From positions 1-64,000 of the forward strand of contig JAFGOZ010000373.1 of the NCBI GenBank assembly GCA_016926235.1: a DNA stretch of 64,000 bases, written 5' to 3'. Positions 16,296-24,963 of the stretch are shown piece after piece. How positions within the stretch are numbered: the first letter of the stretch is position 1; every line of letters begins with the position of its first letter. The position numbers and the translations under genes are program-made. This DNA is from Bacteroidales bacterium. Its GTDB lineage: Bacteria > Bacteroidota > Bacteroidia > Bacteroidales > UBA10428. The notes beneath the pieces were generated by a model that did no database searches, was not told the DNA's origin, and saw only the letters and a list, made by a program, of their open reading frames with translations.

Positions 16296-16422
16296 ATCTT
16301 TAATGAATATTGCATTTTATTTTCCAAGGAAGAAAATACACAACCCATCTTCAGGCTAAAATGCCCTATAGACTTTTCTCTCCCCCCCTTCACCCAAATC
16401 GTCCTTCATCATTCGTCCATCG

Positions 16423-16794
16423 TCATCCGACAAATGAAGTATCTTTAAAATAATCGCTTAAAAAAGTAATCTGTCCATCCTTAAAATGTATGAGTGTCAT
16501 TCCACTGTTTTTATAGGGTTTCCCTTCAACACTTGTTCCTTCATTGGTCCAAACGGCACATGCCCTGTCCCCTTCAATTATAACATCAGATACTGTAAAT
16601 GTTAAGGATGCGTATTTTCTCATTAAAGCCTTCAGGAATATAAGGACCTTTCTTCTGCCCTCTATACGTCCGGGCCCGGGGAAATCAAAAGCCATATCTT
16701 CAGCCATATATCCTTCCAACCCTGAAAATTCACGGGAATTCATGGCTTCAAAAATCATGTGGGTAAGTTTTTTTTGAATTGAATAATAATCCAT
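16423..16794 (-). CDS. SnoaL/NTF2-like protein
   Basis: This 123-residue protein has the NTF2-like cone fold typical of SnoaL-like and ketosteroid-isomerase-like proteins. Visible features are the N-terminal helix, 'MAEDMAFDFPGPGRIEGRRKVLIFLKAL', the beta-sheet 'SLTFTVSDVIIEGDRACAVWTNEGTSVEGKPYKN' and 'MTLIHFKDGQITFLSDYF'. Members bind small hydrophobic ligands or act as isomerases or cyclases, and many have no known substrate. It has its own -7 box at 16828-16835 and no operon partner. Confidence 0.78.
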   Translation of the reverse strand: MDYYSIQKKLTHMIFEAMNSREFSGLEGYMAEDMAFDFPGPGRIEGRRKVLIFLKALMRKYASLTFTVSDVIIEGDRACAVWTNEGTSVEGKPYKNSGMTLIHFKDGQITFLSDYFKDTSFVG

Positions 16795-16827
16795 AACTAA
16801 TACTTTTTTTTATTCTTCGGAAAAATA

Positions 16828-16835
16828 CAAATTTA
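16828..16835 (-). promoter_or_regulatory. -7 promoter box of the SnoaL-like gene
   Basis: Minus-strand TAAATTTG matches TAnnTTTG, 33 bases upstream of the start at 16794. Confidence 0.4.
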
Positions 16836-16884
16836 TGTGGAATTTAGTATCCAAATGAATACCGAATAGAAATACAGATAAGAA

Positions 16885-18438
16885 TTAATTAATCGCTATT
16901 TCTTCGTTCTCCTTATTAAAGAACCTGAATTCAAGTAAGCCATAAGAACTTACAGATTCAACATCAATTTTGCACTTTAACGTTTTTTTCCATTTGCGCC
17001 GAACTGATTTAAAGCCTTGATTTATATATGCTTCAATAAAAGGATGCACTTTCAGCAAGATATATTTCTGCTTTTGCTCTTTAACAACAGAACTCAGATA
17101 ATTCTCAAGCTCATCAACAAAAAGTATAGTAGGTGTGATGGTTTCCTTACCCTGGCATACTGGGCACTTTTCTGTTACATCTATATTCATCTCAGGCCTT
17201 ACACGCTGCCGGGTAATCTGCATAAGCCCAAATTTACTTAAGGGTAAAATATTATGCTTGGTGCGATCCTTTGACATAGCTTCCCTCATGCGTTCCATTA
17301 CCTTTTGCTTGTTTTCGTTCTGGTGCATGTCAATAAAGTCCACTACAATAATACCTCCAATATCACGTAACCTCAATTGCCTTGCAATCTCATCGGTAGC
17401 AGCTATATTAACATCCAGTGCATTGGCCTCCTGGTTTTTAGTGGTTTTTGAACGATTTCCACTGTTTACGTCAATTACATGCAAAGCTTCAGTATGTTCA
17501 ATAATAAGGTATGCGCCATTTCGGAAAGAAACTGTTTTACCAAACGATGATTTAATCTGTTTATCAATACCAAAATGATCAAAAATGGGCACATTTTTTG
17601 AAAAATGCTTTACTATCTTCTCCTTGCCCGGTGCTATTTCACCAATATAGTCCCTGATCTCGTGACAAATGGACTCGTCATCCACGTATATATTGGAGAA
17701 GTTATCTTTCAATAAATCGCGCAGTATAGTGGAAGTCCTTTTAAGCTCACTAATTATAAGTTTTGGTGGTGTGGCGCCACGCAAAGTCTCAAATGCTGTC
17801 TCCCACTTTTTCACCAAACCTCTAAGCTCAGCGTCCAATTCGGCAACTTTTTTGGTCTCCGCTACTGTCCTTACAATTATGCCGTAGTTCTTTGGCCGGA
17901 TACTAAGCAATAAAGTCTTTAGACGGTTTTTTTCTTCCTGGCTTTCAATTTTTTGGGAAATAGAAACCTTATTTGAAAAAGGCATAAGGACAATATTCCT
18001 TCCCGGGATGGAAATTTCTGAACTTAACCTGGGCCCTTTTGAAGATATAGGTTCTTTGGTTACCTGAACCATTACATATTGTCCTTGCTTGAGGACATCC
18101 GCAATTTTACCATTCTTATCAATATCATGTTCAAGTTTAAATTTTTGATAGGAAGGTAGTTTTGCTTTTTTAGAAAGCGCTAAATGGACCAGCTTATTCA
18201 ATGACTTAAACTGAGGGCCCAGGTCATGATAATGGAGGAATGCATCTTTTTCATAACCAACATCCACGAAAGCAGCATTTAACCCGGGCATTAATTTTTT
18301 CACCCTGCCGAGATAAATATCCCCAACAGCGAATTTTGCATCGCTTCTTTCCTTACTCAGCTCAACAAGTTTTTGATCCTCCAGTAAGGCTATTGAAATC
18401 TCTGATGGGTTGACATTAATAACCAGTTCGTTCGTCAC
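16885..18438 (-). CDS. rng: Ribonuclease G/E family endoribonuclease
   Basis: This 517-residue enzyme starts with GTG at 18438. It has an N-terminal S1-like RNA-binding region ('AVGDIYLGRVKKLMPGLNAAFVDVGYEKDAFLHYHDL') interrupted by a long insert, then the catalytic DNase I-like domain with the metal-binding Asp residues in 'HVIDVNSG' and 'IIVVDFIDM'. Next come 'KFGLMQITRQRVRP' and the zinc-link 'CPVCQGKE'. It lacks the long RNase E C-terminal scaffold, so RNase G-like processing of rRNA and mRNA decay are expected. It lies downstream of HU and a 30-residue basic peptide on the same strand. A 10-bp inverted repeat at 18481-18518 lies in its leader and could affect expression. Confidence 0.95.
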   Translation of the reverse strand: MTNELVINVNPSEISIALLEDQKLVELSKERSDAKFAVGDIYLGRVKKLMPGLNAAFVDVGYEKDAFLHYHDLGPQFKSLNKLVHLALSKKAKLPSYQKFKLEHDIDKNGKIADVLKQGQYVMVQVTKEPISSKGPRLSSEISIPGRNIVLMPFSNKVSISQKIESQEEKNRLKTLLLSIRPKNYGIIVRTVAETKKVAELDAELRGLVKKWETAFETLRGATPPKLIISELKRTSTILRDLLKDNFSNIYVDDESICHEIRDYIGEIAPGKEKIVKHFSKNVPIFDHFGIDKQIKSSFGKTVSFRNGAYLIIEHTEALHVIDVNSGNRSKTTKNQEANALDVNIAATDEIARQLRLRDIGGIIVVDFIDMHQNENKQKVMERMREAMSKDRTKHNILPLSKFGLMQITRQRVRPEMNIDVTEKCPVCQGKETITPTILFVDELENYLSSVVKEQKQKYILLKVHPFIEAYINQGFKSVRRKWKKTLKCKIDVESVSSYGLLEFRFFNKENEEIAIN

Positions 18439-18480
18439 GATTGCAAACGTTACATGAATAGTGATTACATAGGAATATAG

Positions 18481-18518
18481 AAATATTCTACCTCCTGTAT
18501 AGTGAAGATAGAATATTT
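18481..18518 (-). promoter_or_regulatory. Perfect 10-bp inverted repeat in the rng leader
   Basis: AAATATTCTA (18481-18490) and TAGAATATTT (18509-18518) are perfect inverted copies around an 18-base spacer, between the 30-residue basic gene and rng. There is no T-run in either direction beyond short ones, so it may be a leader hairpin or a weak terminator. Confidence 0.45.
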
Positions 18519-18541
18519 AATTATTTAGAAAAAGCAGAAGA

Positions 18542-18634
18542 TTATTTCTTCTTCTTATGTCTGTTCTTCCTTAAACGTTTTTTACGCTTATGAGTGGCCA
18601 TCTTATGCCTCTTTCTCTTCTTTCCGCTCGGCAT
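18542..18634 (-). CDS. 30-residue Arg/Lys-rich small ribosomal-type protein
   Basis: ATG at 18634 to TAA at 18542-18544 encodes 30 residues, of which about two thirds are Lys, Arg or His (it starts MPSGKKRKRHK and ends KNRHKKKK). The same very short basic protein recurs beside HU and rng in many Bacteroidota genomes and is annotated there as an AURKAIP1/COX24-type or small ribosomal protein. Binding to rRNA in the ribosome is the likely role. It sits 29 bases downstream of HU and 103 bases upstream of rng on the same strand, consistent with one operon. The gene is real; the exact family name is less certain. Confidence 0.75.
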   Translation of the reverse strand: MPSGKKRKRHKMATHKRKKRLRKNRHKKKK

Positions 18635-18663
18635 CTCTATACTATTTTTAAAATTTACTTAAA

Positions 18664-18948
18664 TTACTTCACGTTAGCTTTTACCTTATTAACAAAGGTT
18701 TTAGCAGGTTTGAACGAGGGAATAAAATGTTCAGGAATAATAATTGTGGTATTTTTCGAGATGTTACGAGCAGTTTTCTTTGCCCTTTTCTTTACAATAA
18801 AACTACCAAATCCTCTCAGGTATACATTTTTATCCTTTACCAAAGAGTCCTTTACAGTTTCCATAAAGGCTTCAACTGTTTTCTGCACAGTGATCTTTTC
18901 AATTCCTGTTGTTTTAGCAATTTCTGTTACAATATCAGCTTTAGTCAT
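18664..18948 (-). CDS. hup: HU/IHF-family nucleoid protein
   Basis: This 94-residue protein has the whole HU/IHF fold: the helical dimerisation part ('KADIVTEIAKTTGIEKITVQKTVEAF'), 'VYLRGFGSFIVKKRAKKTARN' leading into the DNA-clasping beta-arm, and 'FIPSFKPAKTFVNKVK' at the C-terminus. The arm lacks the usual RNPxT/xxP turn sequence; it reads 'RNISKNTTIIIPEH', where Ile-Pro still provides the intercalating proline. As a dimer it bends DNA in the nucleoid. It is preceded by a -7 box (19003-19010) and followed closely by the small basic gene. Confidence 0.93.
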   Translation of the reverse strand: MTKADIVTEIAKTTGIEKITVQKTVEAFMETVKDSLVKDKNVYLRGFGSFIVKKRAKKTARNISKNTTIIIPEHFIPSFKPAKTFVNKVKANVK

Positions 18949-19002
18949 TTTTTGAAATCTTTAATTATCAATATTTTAGATTAAATTCTTTCAATAGAAC
19001 TG

Positions 19003-19010
19003 CAAATATA
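19003..19010 (-). promoter_or_regulatory. -7 promoter box of hup
   Basis: Minus-strand TATATTTG, 54 bases upstream of the hup ATG. No TTTG at -33. Confidence 0.5.
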
Positions 19011-19087
19011 AACGATTTCTTACTATAAAAGAAATACATTTACATTATTTTTAGCGAATTACCTTATTTTTTTTCTTTATTCATACA

Positions 19088-20146
19088 ATGGTGCTAACTC
19101 AACAACTTATTAAATGGTATGAAAATAATAAGAGAGAGCTTCCCTGGAGACAAACTAAAAATCCCTATTTTATTTGGATATCAGAGATAATACTGCAGCA
19201 AACAAGGGTAATTCAAGGAACTGATTATTATTTGAATTTTATTGAAAAATTTCCTGATGTAAAATCTCTCGCATTGGCTAAAGAAGATGAGGTTTTGAGT
19301 ATCTGGCAGGGACTAGGTTACTACAGCAGGGCAAGAAACCTGCATACTGCCGCAAAACAAATATATTTCAATTTAAATGGCACTTTCCCCTCTGACTATG
19401 ACGAGCTTCTGAAAATTAAAGGGATTGGGCCCTATACAGCAGCAGCAATCGCCTCCCTTGTATATAATAAAAAAGTACCTGCAATTGACGGCAATGTATA
19501 CCGCGTACTTTCAAGGTTATTTGGATTACTTATACCAATCGATACAGCAAAAGCAAAAAAAGCTTATCGAGAAGCTGCGCTGGAACTTATCGATAATAAA
19601 AAACCCGGAACCTCAAATCAGGCATTTATTGAACTTGGGGCTATGATTTGCACTCCTTTCAATCCAAAATGCAATAAATGCCCTATCTCAGACTATTGTT
19701 ATGCTTATTCAAATAATAAAGTAACAAAATTCCCCCCCAAGAAAAAAGTAACAAAAACCAGGGATCGGTATTTCTATTATCTATACATTATTTATAAAAA
19801 CAAAATTGCCATACGTAAACGAACAGAAAATGATATCTGGAAATCACTCTATGAATTTCCTTTAATCGAAACGCAAGCTTCACAACCCATTGAAGATCTA
19901 ATGAAAAATCCAGAATGGGCAAAACTATTTAAAGAAAGAAATATAACGATAACTCAGGTCTCAAAAACCGTCAAGCATATTTTGTCCCATCAGATAATTT
20001 ACGGGTTGTTTATTCATATAAGAATAGATGATACAACGTTAAAAACTCCCAAGGACTGGATATTTATAAGCCCAACAGAAATATCAAAGTATGCTTTCCC
20101 TGTATTAATTACAAAGCACTTGAAATCTGAAGCATTAGAATCGTAA
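19088..20146 (+). CDS. mutY: A/G-specific adenine glycosylase
   Basis: This 352-residue DNA repair enzyme removes adenine mispaired with 8-oxoguanine. Glu33 in 'SEIILQQTR' is the catalytic acid. The helix-hairpin-helix is 'LKIKGIGPYTAAAIASL', with catalytic Asp134 in 'PAIDGNVYRVLSR'. The [4Fe-4S] cluster loop is Cys188-x6-Cys195-x2-Cys198-x5-Cys204. The C-terminal 130 residues form the NUDIX-like 8-oxoG recognition domain ('WKSLYEFPLIE', 'KTVKHILSHQ'). The length is normal for the family. It is divergent from hup and monocistronic. Confidence 0.97.
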   Translation: MVLTQQLIKWYENNKRELPWRQTKNPYFIWISEIILQQTRVIQGTDYYLNFIEKFPDVKSLALAKEDEVLSIWQGLGYYSRARNLHTAAKQIYFNLNGTFPSDYDELLKIKGIGPYTAAAIASLVYNKKVPAIDGNVYRVLSRLFGLLIPIDTAKAKKAYREAALELIDNKKPGTSNQAFIELGAMICTPFNPKCNKCPISDYCYAYSNNKVTKFPPKKKVTKTRDRYFYYLYIIYKNKIAIRKRTENDIWKSLYEFPLIETQASQPIEDLMKNPEWAKLFKERNITITQVSKTVKHILSHQIIYGLFIHIRIDDTTLKTPKDWIFISPTEISKYAFPVLITKHLKSEALES

Positions 20147-20244
20147 TGTTTCCTCAATAACCCTCCAAACTTCATGATCAATACTCTTTTTTATTTGGAA
20201 TTTTCGTTGTAATTTAATAGGAATAAACCAAAATCCATACTGCT

Positions 20245-21876
20245 ATGCGAGAAAGGATTTATAGTGTGCCACAAGCGGAGAACGAACCTGTAAAAAACTA
20301 CAGCCCTGGAAGTTCCGAAAGAATCAATTTAAAGAGAGCCATTGAAGAAGCGCGTTCAAAAACGATTGAAATTCCGATGTTTATAGGAGGAGAAGAAGTA
20401 AGGACAGGCAATTTGGTTGAAATTCGTCCTCCTCATGACATAAGTCATTTGCTCGGGCACTATCATATGGGGGATGAAACTCACGTAAAGTCAGCAATTG
20501 AGGCTGCATTATCTGCAAAGACAAAATGGATGAATATGGATTGGAGGCATAGGGCTTCCGTGTTTTTAAAAGCTGCATCATTGCTGGCAGGTCCGTATCG
20601 AGCAAAGATAAATGCTGCCACTATGCTGGCACAATCAAAAAATGCATTCCAGGCCGAAATCGATTCTGCATGCGAATTAATTGACTTCTTCAGATTCAAT
20701 GTCGAATTTATGGCTGAAATTTATTCCTCACAACCAAAATCTGATACCACTACATGGAACAGGTTGCAAGCAAGACCTTTGGAAGGATTTGTATTTGCCC
20801 TTACCCCTTTTAATTTCACTTCTATTGCAGGAAATCTTCCAACAGCACCGGCAATTATGGGCAATACAGTAGTGTGGAAACCTTCCCGCAACCAGATATA
20901 TTCTGCCCAGGTAATAATGGAAATACTTCGTGAAGCAGGCCTGCCAGACGGAGTAATAAATATGGTATTTGCCCCAGGACAAGTTGTGGGTAATACTATT
21001 TTATCTCATTCCGAATTTGCCGGCATACATTTTACAGGATCCACTGAGGTATTCCAGGACATTTGGAAAACTATTGGCAATAATATTGCCATTTATAAAA
21101 CCTATCCCCGAATTGTGGGTGAAACCGGAGGAAAAGATTTTGTAATCGTACATGAATCGGCTGATATTCAGCAAACAGTTACTGCACTTGTGAGAGGCGC
21201 TTTTGGATACCAGGGCCAGAAATGCTCTGCAGCTTCAAGAGCGTATATTCCTTCCAATTTCTGGAAGGTTTTTAAAAATGAATACCTGGCAGCAGTAAAA
21301 TTGATAAAAACAGGACCAATTGAAGATTTCAGTAACTTTATGAATGCAGTTATCGATGAAAAAGCATTCGATAAATTAACAGGTTATATAGACCAGGCAA
21401 AGAAGGATCCGGGTGTAGAAATTTTTGCAGGAGGCATGTATAACAAAACCAAAGGGTATTTTATTGAACCAACGGTTTTGCTGACTGAAGATCCTCACTA
21501 TAAAACCATGGTCGAAGAGCTATTTGGACCGGTATTGACATTGTATATCTATGATGAGAATAAATTCGAGGAGACCCTGGATCTTGTAGACAACACAAGT
21601 ATTTACGGACTGACCGGTGCTATTATGGGACGCGATCGTGGAGCTCTGGAGAAAGCTACTGACCGATTAATATATTCTGCAGGCAATTTTTATATTAATG
21701 ATAAACCTACCGGGGCAGTTGTTGGCCAACAACCCTTTGGCGGTTCCCGTGGTTCGGGCACTAATGACAAAGCCGGATCAATGCTTAACTTGCTTCGATG
21801 GGTTACTCCCCGAAGTATAAAAGAAAACTTTAATCCTCCTGAGAATTTTATGTACCCTTTTATGGATGAGAAGTAA
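20245..21876 (+). CDS. pruA: L-glutamate gamma-semialdehyde dehydrogenase
   Basis: This 543-residue aldehyde dehydrogenase oxidises 1-pyrroline-5-carboxylate/glutamate semialdehyde to glutamate with NAD+, the second step of proline catabolism. The catalytic Cys327 is in 'YQGQKCSAASRAY' and the general base Glu293 in 'VGETGGKDFV'. The cofactor segment 'FHFTGST'-like appears as 'HFTGSTEVFQDIWK'. The N-terminal extension of about 60 residues and 'PFGGSRGSGTNDKAGS' near the C-terminus are typical of the stand-alone RocA/PruA type. No proline dehydrogenase gene is in the window. Confidence 0.95.
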   Translation: MRERIYSVPQAENEPVKNYSPGSSERINLKRAIEEARSKTIEIPMFIGGEEVRTGNLVEIRPPHDISHLLGHYHMGDETHVKSAIEAALSAKTKWMNMDWRHRASVFLKAASLLAGPYRAKINAATMLAQSKNAFQAEIDSACELIDFFRFNVEFMAEIYSSQPKSDTTTWNRLQARPLEGFVFALTPFNFTSIAGNLPTAPAIMGNTVVWKPSRNQIYSAQVIMEILREAGLPDGVINMVFAPGQVVGNTILSHSEFAGIHFTGSTEVFQDIWKTIGNNIAIYKTYPRIVGETGGKDFVIVHESADIQQTVTALVRGAFGYQGQKCSAASRAYIPSNFWKVFKNEYLAAVKLIKTGPIEDFSNFMNAVIDEKAFDKLTGYIDQAKKDPGVEIFAGGMYNKTKGYFIEPTVLLTEDPHYKTMVEELFGPVLTLYIYDENKFEETLDLVDNTSIYGLTGAIMGRDRGALEKATDRLIYSAGNFYINDKPTGAVVGQQPFGGSRGSGTNDKAGSMLNLLRWVTPRSIKENFNPPENFMYPFMDEK

Positions 21877-21963
21877 AAAAGGAAGATAATCTTTCATAAA
21901 CAATTTGTTAAAAAAAAATGTGATATAAACTATTACGTACCTCAAACGAGAATTAATATTTTC

Positions 21964-21971
21964 TACCTTTG
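21964..21971 (+). promoter_or_regulatory. -7 promoter box of the FtsB/DivIC-like gene
   Basis: TACCTTTG matches TAnnTTTG, 19 bases upstream of the ATG at 21991. Confidence 0.45.
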
Positions 21972-21990
21972 TATTAAAGAAATTCTTTAT

Positions 21991-22290
21991 ATGTCATTAA
22001 AACAAAGATTTTCAAAACTGATAAAGAATAAGTATTTTATTACAATACTCGTATTTATGATTTGGGTGCTTTTCTTTGATAAAAACAATCTATTGGATCG
22101 TTTGAGAAAGATAAATGAACTGAACCAATTGGAAAAGGACCGCGTATATTACCAGGAGTGGATTGAAAATGACAAAAACAGAATGAATGAACTGCGCACC
22201 AGCAAGGACAACCTGGAAAAGTTTGCCCGTGAAGAATATTATATGAAAGCAGACAATGAGGATGTTTTTATTATTGTTGAAGAAAATTAG
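21991..22290 (+). CDS. Septum formation initiator (FtsB/DivIC-like)
   Basis: This 99-residue bitopic membrane protein has a basic cytoplasmic N-terminus, one transmembrane helix ('YFITILVFMIWVLFF') and a periplasmic coiled coil ('LRKINELNQLEKDRVYYQEWIENDKNRMNELRTS'). It ends with the family motif 'NLEKFAREEYYMKADNEDVFII'. FtsB/DivIC proteins join FtsL and FtsQ/DivIB in the divisome. The 3' end overlaps by 20 bases that of the converging glycosyltransferase gene. The family is clear; orthology to ftsB or divIC is not distinguished. Confidence 0.9.
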   Translation: MSLKQRFSKLIKNKYFITILVFMIWVLFFDKNNLLDRLRKINELNQLEKDRVYYQEWIENDKNRMNELRTSKDNLEKFAREEYYMKADNEDVFIIVEEN

Positions 22291-23563
22291 CAGAAGCTCC
22301 CTCCTTTTGTATTCTTCGCAACTCAGATAATAAAACTGCTGCATCTCCATCATTTTTTTTTCCGTAGATTTTATTCAGAAGTTTTCGCACTTGTTCCAAT
22401 AATGGCTTATGGGAATAATAAGTTTGATGCGAATAATTAAGATAGCGTAAAATAACCAATGCATTAAAATTATGATAAAACCTGTTTCGAAAATTCTTAA
22501 TTTCAGCAGCATTTCCATTAATCTCTTGGATCAATTTTTCAAACTCAATATCTTTTAAAAAACTGGAAATGTTTGCTGGTAAACCTGATGCAATCATATT
22601 GAATTCTTCAACGGATATTTTAAAGAATTGATCTATAATAGAGAAATATTTTCTGAGATCAAAAAATGCATCAAGGTTATACGTGATGATATCTTTGGCT
22701 TTATCCTTTATTTTCAAATATTTACTTATAGCGGGACCCGTTCCAAATGGAACCCTGTTGGACGGTCTGGGAGAAGGGTGAACACAGGTTGAGTTCAACT
22801 CATAATAATTACCGAGTGGTATTATTTTATGGAGGAAATAAAAATCTTCCCCTCCCTGCCTCTTGTTCATGCCGCCTTGTGAGGCATATGAACATGCCCT
22901 TACCGCAAAGCATGATCCTATTGTATGATAAGCATATGGATATCCCGAAATACGCAATCCTTCAATATAATATCGGAGATATAATTCATAATATATTATG
23001 CTCTCATAAATATCCTCTGCAAATTCATTACCCTGAATATTATGTTCGAAATAGATACTACATGCATCTGCATTGGGGTAATTATCAAAGAATTTCTGTA
23101 TCTCAACAAGGTAATCAGGTTCTATGGTTACATCTGCATCCAGCGAACAGATAATTCCCTTTTTATCAGCATTCTGTACAAACCGGTATACTGCTTCATC
23201 CATACCGATCTTTCTTGCCCAGCCTGCACCTGCATACTTCTTTCTTAGATCCGGTGCAAATAAAAAGTAAAATGTTAATTTATCTGATGAATTAAATGCA
23301 GCCCAGGATTGACACTCTCTATATAATGTTTCATTCTTGCTTTTAACTTCTGGTGAAGCATTTTCAGGATAATTAATCACGGTAATTATTTCTATTGAGC
23401 AATTGGGCTTGTTACATGCAATAATAGACTGGAATGTAGAAAAAATGTTATCCTCATTAAAACAAGGAATAACAATAATCATCCGAAGGTCATTTTTGAC
23501 AGGGATTTTGATATGGGAACAATAGAAACTCTGCTTTTCAAGATAGGATGACAGGACATGCAT
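22271..23563 (-). CDS. Family 2 glycosyltransferase
   Basis: This 430-residue GT-A enzyme has the nucleotide-sugar entry motif 'MIIVIPCFNEDNIFSTFQSI', the DxD motif in 'ICSLDADVTIEPDYL' and an acceptor-site 'GGMNKRQGGEDFYFLHKI'. The C-terminal part is helical with no clear membrane segments, so it is cytoplasmic or peripheral. Acceptor and donor are unknown. Its 3' end overlaps the FtsB-like gene on the opposite strand; upstream, 44 bases away, is the OmpH-like gene in the same direction. Confidence 0.82.
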   Translation of the reverse strand: MHVLSSYLEKQSFYCSHIKIPVKNDLRMIIVIPCFNEDNIFSTFQSIIACNKPNCSIEIITVINYPENASPEVKSKNETLYRECQSWAAFNSSDKLTFYFLFAPDLRKKYAGAGWARKIGMDEAVYRFVQNADKKGIICSLDADVTIEPDYLVEIQKFFDNYPNADACSIYFEHNIQGNEFAEDIYESIIYYELYLRYYIEGLRISGYPYAYHTIGSCFAVRACSYASQGGMNKRQGGEDFYFLHKIIPLGNYYELNSTCVHPSPRPSNRVPFGTGPAISKYLKIKDKAKDIITYNLDAFFDLRKYFSIIDQFFKISVEEFNMIASGLPANISSFLKDIEFEKLIQEINGNAAEIKNFRNRFYHNFNALVILRYLNYSHQTYYSHKPLLEQVRKLLNKIYGKKNDGDAAVLLSELRRIQKEGASANFLQQ

Positions 23564-23607
23564 GAATATTTATCCTTTTTTTCAACCTGCATCCTTACTG
23601 GCAGGTA

Positions 23608-24231
23608 TTATTTGTTATCTTCTTCCTTAGGGTTATCTTCAATATACTTTTCATTCAGTCCTTTGAGAACTTCCTTGGTAATATCCAGACTATCATTTGC
23701 ATACAGGATATTCCCGCCAAAACTTGTTCCAAGTATGTATTGGTATTGACGGCCTTTGTTGTATTCTTTCAGATACTCCATAATACTATGGATCAACTGG
23801 CGATTCATGACCTGTTCTTCTTCAGCTAATTCATATGACATTTGCTCTCTAAGCATAAGAAGATTTTGTTGTTCTTCGCCCAGCTTCTGCTGTAATTCTT
23901 GAGCTTGAGATCTTAGTAATAATCCCTTTTGAACTTTATCCTGAAAATCAGCAGCTTCTCTTTCCCATGCTCTTGTTTTTGTATTCAATTCATTTTCCAA
24001 TTTCTTTTGTTTTGCTTCCAATTGAGTTTTAAACTCATAGTACATATCATATTCCTGAAGTACCGTGTCAATGTTAAGATAAACCACACCGGACTGGAAT
24101 CCTCCACCAGTAATTGATGCACTTAACACTTCCTGGTTAGAAGAAGATTTATTAGATGAAAAATGGAAATAGTACAAAACTCCGATGGCTACTGCCAAAA
24201 CCCCATTAATAATATAGCTTACTGATTTCAT
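23608..24231 (-). CDS. OmpH/Skp-like periplasmic chaperone
   Basis: This 207-residue protein has an N-terminal signal or membrane anchor ('YIINGVLAVAIGVLYYFHF'), then 'GVVYLNIDTVLQEYDMYYEFKTQLEAKQKKLENEL', the OmpH/Skp start, and a long coiled coil ('QAQELQQKLGEEQQNLLMLREQMSYELAEEEQVM'). It ends with 'YQYILGTSFGGNILYANDSLDITKEVLKGLNEKY', the family's C-terminal sheet. Skp-type trimers hold unfolded outer-membrane proteins in the periplasm. The first helix may stay uncleaved. A -7 box is at 24260-24267. Confidence 0.85.
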   Translation of the reverse strand: MKSVSYIINGVLAVAIGVLYYFHFSSNKSSSNQEVLSASITGGGFQSGVVYLNIDTVLQEYDMYYEFKTQLEAKQKKLENELNTKTRAWEREAADFQDKVQKGLLLRSQAQELQQKLGEEQQNLLMLREQMSYELAEEEQVMNRQLIHSIMEYLKEYNKGRQYQYILGTSFGGNILYANDSLDITKEVLKGLNEKYIEDNPKEEDNK

Positions 24232-24259
24232 TTTTTATCAATTCTTTAAATTAATTGCA

Positions 24260-24267
24260 CAAATATA
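24260..24267 (-). promoter_or_regulatory. -7 promoter box of the OmpH-like gene
   Basis: Minus-strand TATATTTG, 28 bases upstream of the start at 24231. Confidence 0.45.
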
Positions 24268-24319
24268 AGTTATTCGGCAGAATATAAAAACTATTGTAAA
24301 AGTATTAGACACTAATTTA

Positions 24320-24862
24320 TTACAATTCCAGCTTCCCTTCTTCAAACAATTTATACTTTTGAGAGTTAAGAGCAAGAAGTTTGCTAAAAGAATCAATGGC
24401 TGCAATGGTTTCATCTGAAACTTGCCTTTTCTGTACCCTCATTAATATTATTGCATATAATCCGGTAAGGCACAATTCCATCTCAGAAATAGCAGCGCCG
24501 CCTACTTTCTTTCTAAAAGCTTCAATATTAGGTTTTGCCCAATGGTATTGATCGTGATATTTTATTTCATCAGGATTTACCAACAACCTTTGATGTAAAT
24601 CTTCAATATCAGCTATCCTTGCCTTCACTAGTTGAAGGTGCCCTCTTTGTGTAATATTTTCCTCTTTCATCATGGCAATTAATCCGGCATACCATTCTGT
24701 GATTTCATGTTTAATATCCGGAGGTTGATCATACTGGTCAATTATACTTCGTTTGATCAGGCTAATATCAAACTTACCTGCTCTCAATATATCCTCAACC
24801 TGCCACATATATAAAATATACTCAGCAATATTATTCTTACGTTTTTCCCTGGCTATCAACAT
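24320..24862 (-). CDS. DUF4924 family protein
   Basis: This 180-residue, mostly helical cytoplasmic protein begins 'MLIAREKRKNNIAEYILYMWQVEDILRA', the hallmark of DUF4924, which is nearly restricted to Bacteroidota. The middle holds 'YAGLIAMMKEENITQRGHLQLVK' and 'DQYHWAKPNIEAFRKKVG'. The function is unknown. It lies 89 bases upstream of the OmpH-like gene and 101 bases downstream of the S4-domain gene, all on the minus strand, though spacing does not prove one operon. Confidence 0.85.
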   Translation of the reverse strand: MLIAREKRKNNIAEYILYMWQVEDILRAGKFDISLIKRSIIDQYDQPPDIKHEITEWYAGLIAMMKEENITQRGHLQLVKARIADIEDLHQRLLVNPDEIKYHDQYHWAKPNIEAFRKKVGGAAISEMELCLTGLYAIILMRVQKRQVSDETIAAIDSFSKLLALNSQKYKLFEEGKLEL

Positions 24863-24963
24863 ATTTTAATTTCTTCCTATTTATACAAAAAAGTGTACAT
24901 ATGATCCTGTGTTCCTTAAAAATTTTTACAATTCATTCTAAATTGTACATTTCATAATAGAGA

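Noticed and set aside
22747..23248. Plus-strand open frames antisense to the glycosyltransferase
   Set aside because: They are rich in Cys and His with no domain pattern and lie fully within a convincing gene on the other strand.
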